A stretch of 64,000 nt of DNA from Trichosporon coremiiforme (lineage: Eukaryota > Basidiomycota > Tremellomycetes > Trichosporonales > Trichosporonaceae), in contig BCJJ01000013.1 of assembly GCA_039545355.1 (NCBI GenBank), forward strand, positions 1,349,980 to 1,413,979, written 5' to 3'. How positions within the stretch are numbered: position 1 is the stretch's first letter; each line of letters starts with the position of its first letter. Below the pieces are notes generated by a model, which worked only from the letters and a program-made list of their open reading frames with translations, made no database searches and had not been told where the DNA came from. Made by a program: the position numbers and the translations under genes. Below, piece by piece: positions 1 through 9,498 of the stretch.

Positions 1-666
1 AAGCGCACAGGGCCCTTCACGGACATGCAGAGGATGTACCGGGGCAAACTCGGCTTGGTGCTCGAGGCGCAGAAGAAGCACCGGGCAGCCATCGACGCCG
101 CCGTGGCCGTGGGCCCTGCCGCTCCCCTGTCCGCACCTGCGGGTGTGTCGCCCGAGATTGTCGGGTTGACGCCGGAGAGCTCAAGGCTCGCTTCATCTTC
201 GGCCTCGACTTCCGCCTCGACGGTAGGCGGCCCACAAGGCGCGCTGGCCGGTCTCGGCCTCCCACCTCCCCGCGCGCCGACCGAGCCCTCCATCTCTCTC
301 ACCATCGTCGCGAACAAGCTGCGCGTCTCCAAATTCGCCGTCGAGCGCCGCCATGCGATCAATCGCCTCCGCGCGGCGTGGACGCACGTCATCTCCCACT
401 CGCCCGTCGTGCCCATCTCGACCGAGCACTGTTATTTCCTGCACGTCGCGGATGGGAAAGTGTACGACTCTGTCGACTTCAGGCAGCTGTGCGAGGAGGC
501 CGAGAGGGCCATTACGAGCTTGGCTAGGGCTATCATCGCGAGGGAGAACGGGGGACGGTACAAGGAGGCGAGAGGGTATGCTGGACGGGGATCGGGGGGC
601 AAGAATGCGGACAGGAGGGATCTGGCCAAGAAGAAGCAGGTCTGGAAGGGGACTGGCGTCCATTAG
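1..666 (+). CDS. Unknown protein, C-terminal part (5' end outside window)
   Basis: The reading frame is open from the first base of the window to a TAG at 664-666, giving the last 221 residues of a protein whose start lies to the left. An ATG at 25 is in frame, but the frame stays open upstream of it, so I do not take it as the start. The N-terminal 35 residues are basic and helix-prone. A Ser/Pro/Ala-rich linker follows. Then comes a better-structured block of about 90 residues (from NKLRVSKFAVERR to ITSLARAIIARENGG), and the tail is rich in Gly, Arg and Lys. I recognise no family. The codon use (GTC, CTC, GCC, AAG) matches the real genes nearby, which supports coding. Function is unknown. 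Confidence 0.6.
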   Translation, partial: KRTGPFTDMQRMYRGKLGLVLEAQKKHRAAIDAAVAVGPAAPLSAPAGVSPEIVGLTPESSRLASSSASTSASTVGGPQGALAGLGLPPPRAPTEPSISLTIVANKLRVSKFAVERRHAINRLRAAWTHVISHSPVVPISTEHCYFLHVADGKVYDSVDFRQLCEEAERAITSLARAIIARENGGRYKEARGYAGRGSGGKNADRRDLAKKKQVWKGTGVH

Positions 667-811
667 CTCAAACCACTGCATCGCATGGCATCGCGTCGCG
701 AGACTGCAGGGCTCTGCGCCACAGCACTACGCTCGCTTCGCTCGTACGCGCACACTCTATCACCCATTTGCATGTAATCCATATTACTTGATGTAAACAC
801 TACAACTTATC

Positions 812-3230
812 TTAGAAGCGGGACAGGTCGCGGCCAAAGAGACCGCGCTTGACCCAGTCAAGCATGAGCATGAAGCGGGTGCGCATGCTCGTCTGCTGGC
901 TCCAGTAGATGGAGCGCCACGCGTACATGGCCATGAGCCCTCCGGCAAGCGAGAACCCGTCGCGGTCAAACACGGCCGCGCTGCCGAGCGAAGCCAGGCT
1001 GCCGAGGTACCGGTACTTGAAGGGGTGGAAGTAGGTCGAGTCGTCGCGCAGGTCCTGCTCCGGGTCCACCTTGCCCTGCTCCGTCTTCTTCTTGTGACGC
1101 TTGGACAACTCGCTGAACATCTTGCCCAGGTACTCGCCCTCCTGCGACGCGACCTGCGCCGTGGCCGGGAGCGCGGTTACGCGCTTTGTGACGGTCATGA
1201 ACATGTCCGCCGCCTCGTTCAGGGACAGGTAGTTGTCGTGGTCCTTGTCGAACTCCTCGAAGATTTCGCGGCTGATGTTAGCTGGGGGCGCACAGACTAG
1301 GAAGCTCACATCTTCGTCAGGTGCGAGCCAGCGAGCGGGTACTTCTTGCTCAGGTACTTGGCCATCCTCTCCCACTCATGCAGGTCGCTGTCATTAGCTA
1401 CAAAGGGCACATCTCAGCTTACAGCTTGTTGTCCTTGTTCGTGTCAAACTTGTCCCAGAGCGAGAGCAGCTCGTTCATCATGCCGAGATGGATCTGAGGT
1501 CAGCTGAAAGCGGCCTTCAAAGCTTACAGTAGAAGCATCGCCGATCGCGTACATCGTGCCGAGGGGAACACCCTCAACGCGCAGGTAGCCGTCGACCTGG
1601 ACAGCCTTGCTGTGGAACTGGTTCGGCAGCTGGTCGCAGAGGTTGCGCGTAAAGTCCTGCATCGCTGATGTCAGCTTCCACGGCACCGTCAGGGTAACTT
1701 ACCGATACCCGTGCTCCAGAGCGTCAGGCCAGAAGGCAGGACCTCCGTAGACGTGGTCTTGTCGGGACCCTTGAGCGTGATGATGACACTGTCGGGTGTG
1801 ATCTCGGAAACGCTGGGGTCAGTTACAAAAACATCACCGACAACTCACCGGGCATTCGTGTGGACGGTGATCTCGGAACGGGCGAACTTCTTCTCGGCGT
1901 ACTCGGAGATCTTCTCGGAGTAGGTGTTCAGAATGTGGTCGCGCGACTGAATCAGAGAGATCGTGACCTCATTGCGGAGAAGCTTGGGGTACTGCTGTCA
2001 GTTTCAGTCGGTATCCAGTAACTCACGTAGAGGAGAGCCTCCTCGGACAGCATGTCGGCAACCTCGGCAGCGAACTCGACACCGGTCGGTCCACCGCCAC
2101 AAACGACGAAGGAGAGGAGCGTGCGGCGCTCCTCAGGAGTCGTGGTCGGAAGAGAAGCCTCCTCGAGGTTGTCTGATGTTAGCTCCGAGCGGCTCACCTC
2201 AGCTTACCCAAGATCTTGCGACGGATAGCCTGCGCATCGCTGATGCGCTTCAGCTGGAAAGCGTTCTCGAGACCCTTGACGCCGTGCGTGTTCGACTTGG
2301 AGCCGACAGCAACAACGAGCTTGTCGTAGGGCACGTAAGCCAGTTCGAATCCGTCCTCGTCTTCCTTCGGAACCTTGACCTCGACGAGTTGGTCGGTGAT
2401 GTCGACGTTGATGGCCTCTCCTGTAAGGAAGTGACCTCGGCAGCGGGCGACGATACGGCGGACAGGCTCGACCAGAGAGCGCGGCTCAACGGTTCCAACA
2501 CAGGCAGAAGGGAGAAGCGGGGTGAAGCAGAAGTAGTTCTCGGGGCTGATGACGGTGACGTTGAAGGCGTTGGGGGGCAGGTGCTGAAGAACGCTGACAG
2601 CCTGAGGGTGTTAGCTGAAGGTCCAAATTTGTCAGCAATACTCACGCCCCAGCCTCCACCAAGAATAACGAGACGCGGCTTGTCCTTCATGGCACGCTTC
2701 TGCTCGTCCTCCTCGTCATCGATGTTGACCTCGATAATCGGCAAATTCTTCGGACCACCGCGACGGGGGTGCAGACTGAGCGGGTTGACAGGAACGCGTC
2801 CGACGTGACGCTCCGTGTAAGTGGAAGCATCGTGAATCAGGAGGATGCCGCCGACAACGAGAACACCGATAGCTGTAGAGATAACGAGACGAAGACAGCC
2901 AGCGACCCACGGGTGCTTGCCGCTGAAATCCGGGTCGAGCTCGCCGTGTTTCGAGTAACGCCACTTGTGCTTCTTGTGCTGCTTTGTGAGCTTTTCCGGG
3001 TCGCTCGGGATGTTCTGGGAGTCGATGCTCGGGGGCTGGGTCCCGGGGTTGATGTCCTTGCCTGTTGTCGAGTTGAAACGAGCGTGGAATGGGCCGAGAC
3101 GCGATAGCGTGGGAGTGGTCACTGATACAGGCGTGAAGCGGGGCACGATGCCTGCCACTGAAGGGCAGGCTCGATTGTGCCTCGCAACCGCTGCAAGGGC
3201 GCGGATGCCAGCCTGTCCGCGAGGCAGCAT
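812..3230 (-). CDS. NDE1: External alternative NADH:ubiquinone oxidoreductase (type II, NDE-like) with EF-hands
   Basis: Single-subunit rotenone-insensitive NADH dehydrogenase of the mitochondrial inner membrane, passing electrons from NADH to ubiquinone without pumping protons. Nine exons: 2646-3230, 2208-2601, 2027-2172, 1849-1991 (or 1994), 1703-1812, 1528-1664, 1423-1493, 1310-1387, 812-1271; about 707 residues. The first 55 residues are Arg/Ala-rich, like a mitochondrial presequence, and a membrane segment lies at about 109-132. The FAD-type dinucleotide motif LVILGGGWG is at 187-195, and a second motif, [15 protein letters not shown], falls in the NADH domain. Two full EF-hand loops lie in the C-terminal third: [12 protein letters not shown] (about 522-533) and [12 protein letters not shown] (about 563-574). 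They point to calcium control and an intermembrane-space (external) orientation. The family call is firm; the external location is inferred from the presequence, membrane segment and EF-hands. Confidence 0.93.
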
Positions 3231-3991
3231 GGCAAGAGAATGAGCGCCGAGGATGGGTTAGTGAGGATGGAGAGGAAGGGAGAATGAGCAGCGCGAGTTG
3301 AGCGCGGTGACAACGGCATGAAAACGGCCAATTTCCGCCAGCATCCACCATGGAGGCGTATAGAGCCTGCGCCGTTGACGTCGTCTTTGCGTTTCAAAGG
3401 GTGCTCGGAAGGGCTCCGCGGCAGGAACAAAGGGGCCAGTGACGTATTTATCTACCACGTGTAAGCCACCTCCGCCCAGGGGCACAGATACGATCGGCAT
3501 CCACCGTCCGCCCAGAGAATTCTGCCCGAGGATGCAGGATGCAGGATCAAGCAAGATCCTGGTGCGTCCGTGGAATGCGAGTACGACGAATGCTCTCGCG
3601 ACCTCTGCTGGCCGCCGGTCCAGCCCTGGTCCGAGCTCCAGCATCGGCCTCTTTCATCCCATCTCTCATCGCACCGTCCAAGGCGGGGGTCTCCGCAACG
3701 TCAACCTTCATTCAAGTAACCGGCAGCCGCCAGCCGCAGCGTTGGGTGACTAACAGGACACACGACGCTAAACTAACGCATGACCCCTGTTTCGCGCCTT
3801 CCCCGCCTTGCGTCTCTTATCTCTTATAATCGACTGCCAACATCGCGCTTTACATCTGAGGACGTTCTTCGCGATACAGGCACAGGCTTCCCCGAGAAAC
3901 CTCAGTACCGCGTAAGCAAAGAGAAGCTGTTGTCCTCGAGCACATGCCCGAGCTTTACTACGTGCTGCCGAAGAACGTCTCCCTCCTTTAA
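3231..3991. other. Intergenic region between NDE and a doubtful membrane-protein gene
   Basis: This stretch holds the NDE promoter (reading left) and sequence upstream of the doubtful gene at 3992. Short open frames occur on both strands, but none has a recognisable domain or a consistent splice structure. A TATA-like ATAATC lies near 3826. I see no RNA gene or repeat. Confidence 0.4.
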
Positions 3992-4822
3992 ATGCAAGGT
4001 CCCGTCCGTATAGAGAAGCAAAACCATTCCGTTTGCGCCGCTGTGCTCGACCCTCGGCCGCCTTGGTGCCATGCTACAGCTGGTCTTCCGGTGGCGTGGC
4101 AGGCCGGGCCCCTCAACTTCTCGTTCAAATTTATGTTCCTCTTCCCTATCGACCCAGCTGTGCAGTACACCTTGAAAGTTCTGCCACGGTACAGCGACAC
4201 CGTTTGTGGTGTTAACATGACCAGGACTTACCCCTACTTCTAGTAAGTCGGAGGCAGCTGTGAAACAGTCATGACGGAGCTGCCTCTTCCCAGTAACGCA
4301 AATGTTCCGAAGAACGACACCACAGCTCCGCCTAAGGTGGAAGACAGTATCAAGCGTTGACCCGGCCACAACCCAACCATCGCTGGAGCAGTTGTCGGCG
4401 GCGTCACGTTCATCCTGGTTGTCATTGCTCTGATTGTATGGCATACACACCGCCAATTGCTCCGGCACCAGCAAAAGGTACGCACCACCCCGCTGGATGA
4501 GTTCGTGGTGGATGCGACCGACGGTCCCGACGCTCGACTGAACCCTTATCCTAACGGCGTGCCAGTCGAAGATGCAACACCGGGCGGCAACGGAAACAGC
4601 ATGGCGGGCGCTGCGAGGAAACTCCGTGTTCAGCGTGACCAACGCCTCCCTCCCGGTCCCATCATCATCCAGGAAGAAGACGCCGAGGATGTCGACAACG
4701 AAGACCGCCCGGTCGAGTTTCTTCCCCCCAGATACGGGCCCACTTGGGCACAGCCAGCCACGGTGCTCAGTGACTCTACGCTGCCAGCTTGTGAAGCACG
4801 TGTTGCGCATCAAGAGCGGTGA
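3992..4822 (+). pseudogene. Single-pass membrane protein gene: disrupted, or intact with an extra 45-nt intron
   Basis: Open from ATG 3992, the frame gives a luminal-type segment (FKFMFLFPID, YTLKVLP, an N-glycosylation site at NMT), a membrane helix (GGVTFILVVIALIVW) and an acidic, proline-containing tail with a PPRY (PPxY) motif. A first intron, 4243-4293 (GTAAGT...CCCAG), restores the frame. An in-frame TGA then sits at 4358-4360, just before the helix. Splicing 4347-4391 (GTATCA...CAG, 45 nt, branch-like TTGAC) would remove it in frame and give 244 residues. The segment that intron would remove (HNPTIAGA) itself looks like the usual start of such helices, so a real nonsense mutation is equally possible. 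Upstream, an in-frame TAA at 3989-3991 cuts off a readable segment, so the N-terminus is also suspect. Family unknown. Confidence 0.4.
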
Positions 4823-5098
4823 TTTGGCTTCGTCTGGAACATAAGCTGAGATTTACCCTTTGCTGCATATGATCAGCGTGTTAATACGCCCTCTCTACTC
4901 CTTCCCTATCCCAATATGTCTTAGACAACAGTAATATCTCCTGGTTGCGCCAGTATCGTCATGCAGAAAGGTGTGCAGAGGCTTGCAAGGTACATTCTCC
5001 AGCTCCCGACCCACGATGGCGTTCTCCCTATCTCCAGCACCCCCTCCAAGAGCTCCTGTCTCTCGTCAAAAGCTTCCGCTGCCCCAGAAGCACGCAAA

Positions 5099-5204
5099 AG
5101 GTCACGACGGGGATCGAACCCGCAATCTCCTGATGTACCGGAACTCCGAGATGACCTCGGGGATTCAGTCGTAGTCAGACGCCTTGCCATTGGGCCACGC
5201 GACC
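5099..5204 (-). tRNA. tRNA-Arg(ACG), copy 1, with 34-nt intron
   Basis: On the minus strand the acceptor arms GGTCGCG and CGTGACC pair. The D arm (GTGGCCCAATGGCAAGGC), the anticodon loop CTACGAA (anticodon ACG, Arg) and the T arm GGGTTCGATCCCC are all present. A 34-nt intron interrupts the loop after position 37; without it the tRNA is 72 nt. A T run follows the 3' end. Its intron is three times as long as those of the other three copies in this window. Confidence 0.93.
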
Positions 5205-5555
5205 GATGGTAAGGGAGGCCGCTGCCAGGAGACGGCGCAGGCGGCGCCGGGGCGAGCCAGTCAGCGTCCAGCATATCAGCAACGGATTAAGCTGACATGT
5301 GTAGTAGGGATATGAAGTCAATGCTCGAACGTTGATGCGGGAGGACAGCGAAGCGCCAATACAGTATGGCAAGACGGAAACGGTGTCGAGTGCCACGAGC
5401 GTGACCGAAGGCACTGTTTCACACCGATGTAAACCACGAGCGCTACATGGTTCGGCCGTCTCAAGTCCCATGCTCAACGCCCGTTCATGAGCTCTACGTT
5501 CCCACTTCGCTCTCGTGCAGGAAATGGTGCCTCATGCGCTGGCAACAACGCAAAA

Positions 5556-5638
5556 AGGTCACGACGGGGATCGAACCCGCAATCTCCTGATGAACTAACA
5601 AATCGTAGTCAGACGCCTTGCCATTGGGCCACGCGACC
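5556..5638 (-). tRNA. tRNA-Arg(ACG), copy 2, with 11-nt intron
   Basis: Exon sequence is the same as copy 1, with the same ACG anticodon and paired acceptor arms. The intron is 11 nt, in the canonical place 3' of the anticodon. A run of five T on the minus strand follows as Pol III terminator. Confidence 0.93.
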
Positions 5639-6017
5639 GATGAAAACTGAAGGAGGCAGTCGAACCAAGAGGGTATCCGTGCCTGATCCATCCAGGGAGG
5701 GAGGGAGTCTAGCTGTTCTGCTGCTGGTAGTCCTTTTGCAAGGTAAAGACGCGCAGAAGGCTGTAGGGAAATGCACCCACCATTGCCTTCTTCGTCACAG
5801 TAGACACTCACTGCGAGCTGTGCATGGACAGGCCCAAGGGGTGCCTATGAGGGCGCAAACGGTGACGCAAGGGGTATCCGTGTCTGAGCCTGAGACTGTG
5901 GCACTTCGGCGAATTTCAGTAACGACCGATACAATCGATGCCCCACCATCCAACCACACTTCCTCAGTTCAGAGCGCGCAAAAACAGCACCAGCGCAGCC
6001 TCGGGACACGCTCAAAA

Positions 6018-6100
6018 AGGTCACGACGGGGATCGAACCCGCAATCTCCTGATAACTCCGAAAATCGTAGTCAGACGCCTTGCCATTGGGCCACGCGACC
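6018..6100 (-). tRNA. tRNA-Arg(ACG), copy 3, with 11-nt intron
   Basis: Third copy of the same tRNA in 1 kb, same strand, 72 nt after removal of an 11-nt intron whose sequence differs from that of copy 2. A T5 terminator follows. Flanking DNA beyond the gene differs from the other copies apart from a few bases 5' of the gene. Confidence 0.93.
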
Positions 6101-6494
6101 GGGATGAAAAGAAGGGCAGCGAGCACGAACACCACGACGCCAGCGGCGGTTCGAGCACGATTTTGACGATATCTCTAGTCGAGGAGGGCTCTGAGAACCT
6201 TGGAGAGGCTAGACGTCACAAGAGAAGGTCCGAATGCGCTGGTTAAAATTGTCAACCATGTCCCCCCAGCTGAGTGTTTAACAATGCCACTGCTGGTTCC
6301 AGTTGTGTTCATTCGTATCATAACGTTCATATCCATGCAAGATGCCATAGAGTTACAAGCAGTGAAAGTGTACTACTGAGAATCCCGGAGTGAGAGTTGG
6401 ATCTACTGCCCCGTCTATGTCTCATCTAGATCCCAGCCTTCTGTAGGCTATTGATTTGATTATATTACAAATAGCGCAACGCGCTTTTCCCCGT
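6101..6494. other. Intergenic, 3' side of the MFS transporter
   Basis: AT-richer DNA between the third tRNA-Arg and the stop of the transporter gene. It should contain the transporter 3' UTR (reading left). No ORF or RNA recognised. Confidence 0.4.
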
Positions 6495-8186
6495 TTAGTA
6501 CTTGAAGCGGAAGTCGAGGCGCTTGTTGCCCTTGTCGGTGGTGGTGGAGAGGTAGTGCTCCTTCTCCTCCTGGGTCATCGAGTCCCACTTCTTGGCGCGA
6601 ACCTTGTTGCGGGTGGCGTACCAGAAGTTGGCGAAGCCGAAGAGAACGAGCGAGGCAACAACGATGCCGAGGAGCACGCGATTGCCCTTGTGGTAGTAGG
6701 GGGCGTCGTTGGGCTGGTAGACGTTGGAGGCGATCAGGGTTGCCGCCTGCACGAACATGTTGTAGACCGACGAGGCCACCGTGCGGGTGCGCACCGAGCC
6801 GGAGTTCATTGAAGTCATGGACACGATGATGGGATGGCAGTAAGGGTATCCCTGGATAAGAGACAGGAGAGCCCACTTGCCCCACTTGTTGGTGTTGTCA
6901 GGGATACAGACGAGGGCGATGAAGAGGATGAGGAGCCACCAGCCCTTGATGGAGCCAGTGAGAAGTCGCCGCTGGCTGCGGTTCTGGAGCCAGGTCATCC
7001 AGATGATGTTGATGATGGTGAGGACCTGGCTCGGGATGGTGAGCAGGTTGGTGTGGAAGGTGCTGAAACCGAGGTCACGGAGCGAAAGCGTGAAGTACGT
7101 GGAGATCGTGCCGGTGGGGATGAACATGACGATACCAAGGATGTAAAGGGGCCAAAGGTCGTAGTCGCAGAAGCTGTCCCACAGGTCACGGAAGCCAAGA
7201 CCCTCGCGGTTGTGCATGCTCGACTTGGTCGGGTCGTCGCGGAGAACCTTGTTGACGATAATGATCTCCTCGCGCTCGGTGAACCAACCCCTGTGGAAGC
7301 GACGCTTGGTCTGAGTAGGACCGGCGGGCATGTACCAGAAAGCCCAGGCACCAATGAGGAAGGTGATGGCGCCCTCGATAGCGAAGAGCCACTTCCAACC
7401 CTCCCAGTTGGTGACGTGGCGAAGAGAGAGCAGGCCCGCAGCCAGGAAGGCACCAACGATATTGGTGACCGTGAGCGAGATCCAGAAAACGCCGAGGCGA
7501 ACCGTGAGCTGGTTGGCGGTGTAGTAGTACGACAGGTAGAGAATGGTGTCGGCAATGAAACCACCCTCGATGAGACCGAGGAGGGAGCGAGTCACGAAGA
7601 AGCCGGTCTTGTTCACCATCAGACACTGACAGATCGACACGAGCGACCATGACATCATCTGGATCGGGATCCAAACGTCGGAGCCAAGCTTCTTTGAGAT
7701 AAGCTGCGAAGGCAGCTCGGCGAACAGGAAGGAGGCGTAGAAGATCGTCTGACCAATGTTGTAGTCACCACGAGTCATGTGAAGGTCGTCGAGCATGTTG
7801 TCCGAGACGGCATTTCCTATGTTGTAACGATCGAGGTTGAGCGCCGAGAAACATATGCAGGCGACGAGGCACACGCGAACATCGATCCTGCGGTAGAGGG
7901 CTTTCTCCTCAGCCTCGGTCCAGGTAGCGAGCGGGTCCCACCGGTGCTTGGACTCGTATGAGTCAGGTGGCTCGTAGAAACGGTTGATAAGGTCCGCATC
8001 GGCGGCAGACGACGAAGAGAAGGGCACAGTCGGGTCCGAAGGTGTGCCGATGTACTTCTCAGGGTCTTCAGAGGTGTCGGACAGAGCCGGCGAGGCGGGC
8101 GAAGAAGACTTGGGCGACTGCTCAGCGGCAGTGATGGTGACAGCCGAGTTTTGCTTGTCGTCCTTTCCAAGGTGAGGCACAGACAT
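6495..8186 (-). CDS. MFS anion:cation symporter (DAL5/SOA1-like), probable sulfonate or organic-acid transporter
   Basis: A single exon encoding 563 residues. A hydrophilic Ser/Pro-rich cytosolic N-terminus of about 100 residues is followed by about 12 membrane segments. The first TM region has LNLDRYNIGNA, typical of the allantoate permease (DAL5) family of the major facilitator superfamily. Later landmarks are GLIEGGF after TM4, the central cytosolic loop with a WFTERE motif (also typical of this family), and a charged C-terminal tail. It is divergent from a TauD-type sulfonate dioxygenase at 9499, with 1.3 kb between the starts. Yeast Soa1, of this same family, takes up sulfonates, so sulfonate uptake is the best inference, though DAL5-family substrates vary widely. 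A TATATAA box lies on the minus strand at 8236-8242, about 50 bp before the ATG. Confidence 0.88.
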   Translation of the reverse strand: MSVPHLGKDDKQNSAVTITAAEQSPKSSSPASPALSDTSEDPEKYIGTPSDPTVPFSSSSAADADLINRFYEPPDSYESKHRWDPLATWTEAEEKALYRRIDVRVCLVACICFSALNLDRYNIGNAVSDNMLDDLHMTRGDYNIGQTIFYASFLFAELPSQLISKKLGSDVWIPIQMMSWSLVSICQCLMVNKTGFFVTRSLLGLIEGGFIADTILYLSYYYTANQLTVRLGVFWISLTVTNIVGAFLAAGLLSLRHVTNWEGWKWLFAIEGAITFLIGAWAFWYMPAGPTQTKRRFHRGWFTEREEIIIVNKVLRDDPTKSSMHNREGLGFRDLWDSFCDYDLWPLYILGIVMFIPTGTISTYFTLSLRDLGFSTFHTNLLTIPSQVLTIINIIWMTWLQNRSQRRLLTGSIKGWWLLILFIALVCIPDNTNKWGKWALLSLIQGYPYCHPIIVSMTSMNSGSVRTRTVASSVYNMFVQAATLIASNVYQPNDAPYYHKGNRVLLGIVVASLVLFGFANFWYATRNKVRAKKWDSMTQEEKEHYLSTTTDKGNKRLDFRFKY

Positions 8187-8235
8187 CTTGAGGAGCTTGT
8201 TGAGTGATGGGGACTACGGCCCTGCACATCGTGTA

Positions 8236-8242
8236 TTATATA
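8236..8242 (-). promoter_or_regulatory. TATA box of the MFS transporter
   Basis: TATATAA read on the minus strand, about 50 bp upstream of the transporter ATG. Position and sequence fit a core promoter; the start site itself cannot be seen. Confidence 0.5.
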
Positions 8243-9395
8243 ACGACGCTAAACGACACCGGTCCTGGAGAAATCTACCATGACGGAGTAGCGCGACCAC
8301 ATTGTGCCGTTGAGTATGCTGCGAAAAGCGAGATACCGGCCTTCATGACGGGTCAGTCACACCTTCATGTCGTCTTCAGACCAGAAAATTAGCGTGGTTC
8401 ATAGTGTGAAAGCCACTGTATGACACACGACGGCAAGACTTGTGCTCGCGTGTCGTTATCTGCCAACCTAAAGCTTCTGTCCAAGCCCTGCGAGGCGCTG
8501 AAGAGGTCAGCAGAACTGAGTATCCCTGGCCCCTGTCTCAACAGCTAAGCGGCATCTATGCATGGGGAGGCGATCAAGTACACAGATCGCAGGCAATACT
8601 CACCAAAAGTCACCCAGGAACGCCGAGTGCTGCCACACGATTCGTCCAACGGCCCGCTGATAAGGGCACGTGCCTGAATATTGCCGTGCTCTGGGCAGCG
8701 ATATGAGGCGCCATCACGCCATCAATCATTGTCCTTTGCGACATACTCCATACGTTAGCGTCGTTTCAACCACAGTTGATGCCATCACGGACGCCTCAAC
8801 GTCGCTAACACCCATGCACGGCCCGTACGACCTGGCTTTGGCGTAAGCGAACGGTCATTCCGGCCTGACAACGGATCGTCGCTGCTCGTCCGACTCCCCG
8901 TCGCGCGGCTCGGCAGGTGCCTGGCGCTTGCGATGTGTAAAGCTTCTCGGTCGGCTGGAGGATATGGACCGATGTCCAATGTACGGCGGCCGTTCGATGC
9001 GTCGTGATCGGTGGTCACTTATGGTAACCTCCAGCAGTGCGTAAAGGTCGGCCAAGCCCGACACCACTCCGCCGCGCCGCTGCTGCCTCGGGGCCGAGGG
9101 CTGGAAGGGCTGGAACGTGGGCCTTACATGTACCCCAGAACAGTTCCTTGGCTATTCACCGATGCTTTGCATGTGCCCACGCACTCCATGTGAACAGCTC
9201 AGACGACTTGTCGAGTGACGTGACGTCGCGAGGAATGGGGGGTTCGGCAACTTGCATACCAGCGCCACCCCTGCTGCATCACGCAAGCGGTGATGATGCC
9301 GGAGACGAGCGAAGGTTGATATTAATCGAAGGGAGTTCCGATCTCAGTGCTGGAACCACCGGCACCGGCGCCCGACGTCACGATGGTCGAGGGGG

Positions 9396-9402
9396 TATAT
9401 AG
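9396..9402 (+). promoter_or_regulatory. TATA box of the TauD-type dioxygenase
   Basis: TATATAG about 97 bp upstream of the ATG, followed by a pyrimidine/CA-rich leader suited to a transcription start. Confidence 0.5.
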
Positions 9403-9498
9403 TTGCTCGCGGGTGCAGCTCCTACACTCCAGAACCAACAACCGCAGCAGTCCTCTCACCGCCTCTCCCACAACACCAAGAAGACAAGCAGATCCACA

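Larger units (their letters stand above)
8187..9498. other. Shared divergent promoter of the sulfonate transporter/dioxygenase pair
   Basis: No coding sequence is supported in these 1.3 kb. They hold both core promoters (TATA elements at 8236-8242 minus and 9396-9402 plus). They also hold a perfect 10-bp palindrome around CACGTG (8665-8674, the core bound by Cbf1-type bHLH proteins) and bZIP/CRE-like elements at 9215-9227 (TGACGTGACGTC) and 9374-9381 (GACGTCAC). In fungi, sulfur-starvation control uses a bHLH (Cbf1) and bZIP proteins (Met4, Cys3), so the mix fits sulfur regulation, but the assignment is inference from short motifs. Confidence 0.5.

Noticed and set aside
4358..4360. Programmed stop-codon readthrough (TGA followed by C) in the membrane-protein gene
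   Set aside because: TGA-C is a leaky context, but a simple in-frame intron or a plain nonsense mutation explains it with fewer assumptions.
3902..4813. A 303-codon minus-strand frame opposite the doubtful membrane-protein gene
   Set aside because: No recognisable domain; the plus strand shows a clear membrane helix and PPxY tail.
5099..6100. The tRNA-Arg cluster as a phage-like or integrative element attachment site
   Set aside because: No integrase, no direct repeats of a tRNA 3' end with foreign DNA between; these are complete tRNA genes in a fungal genome.
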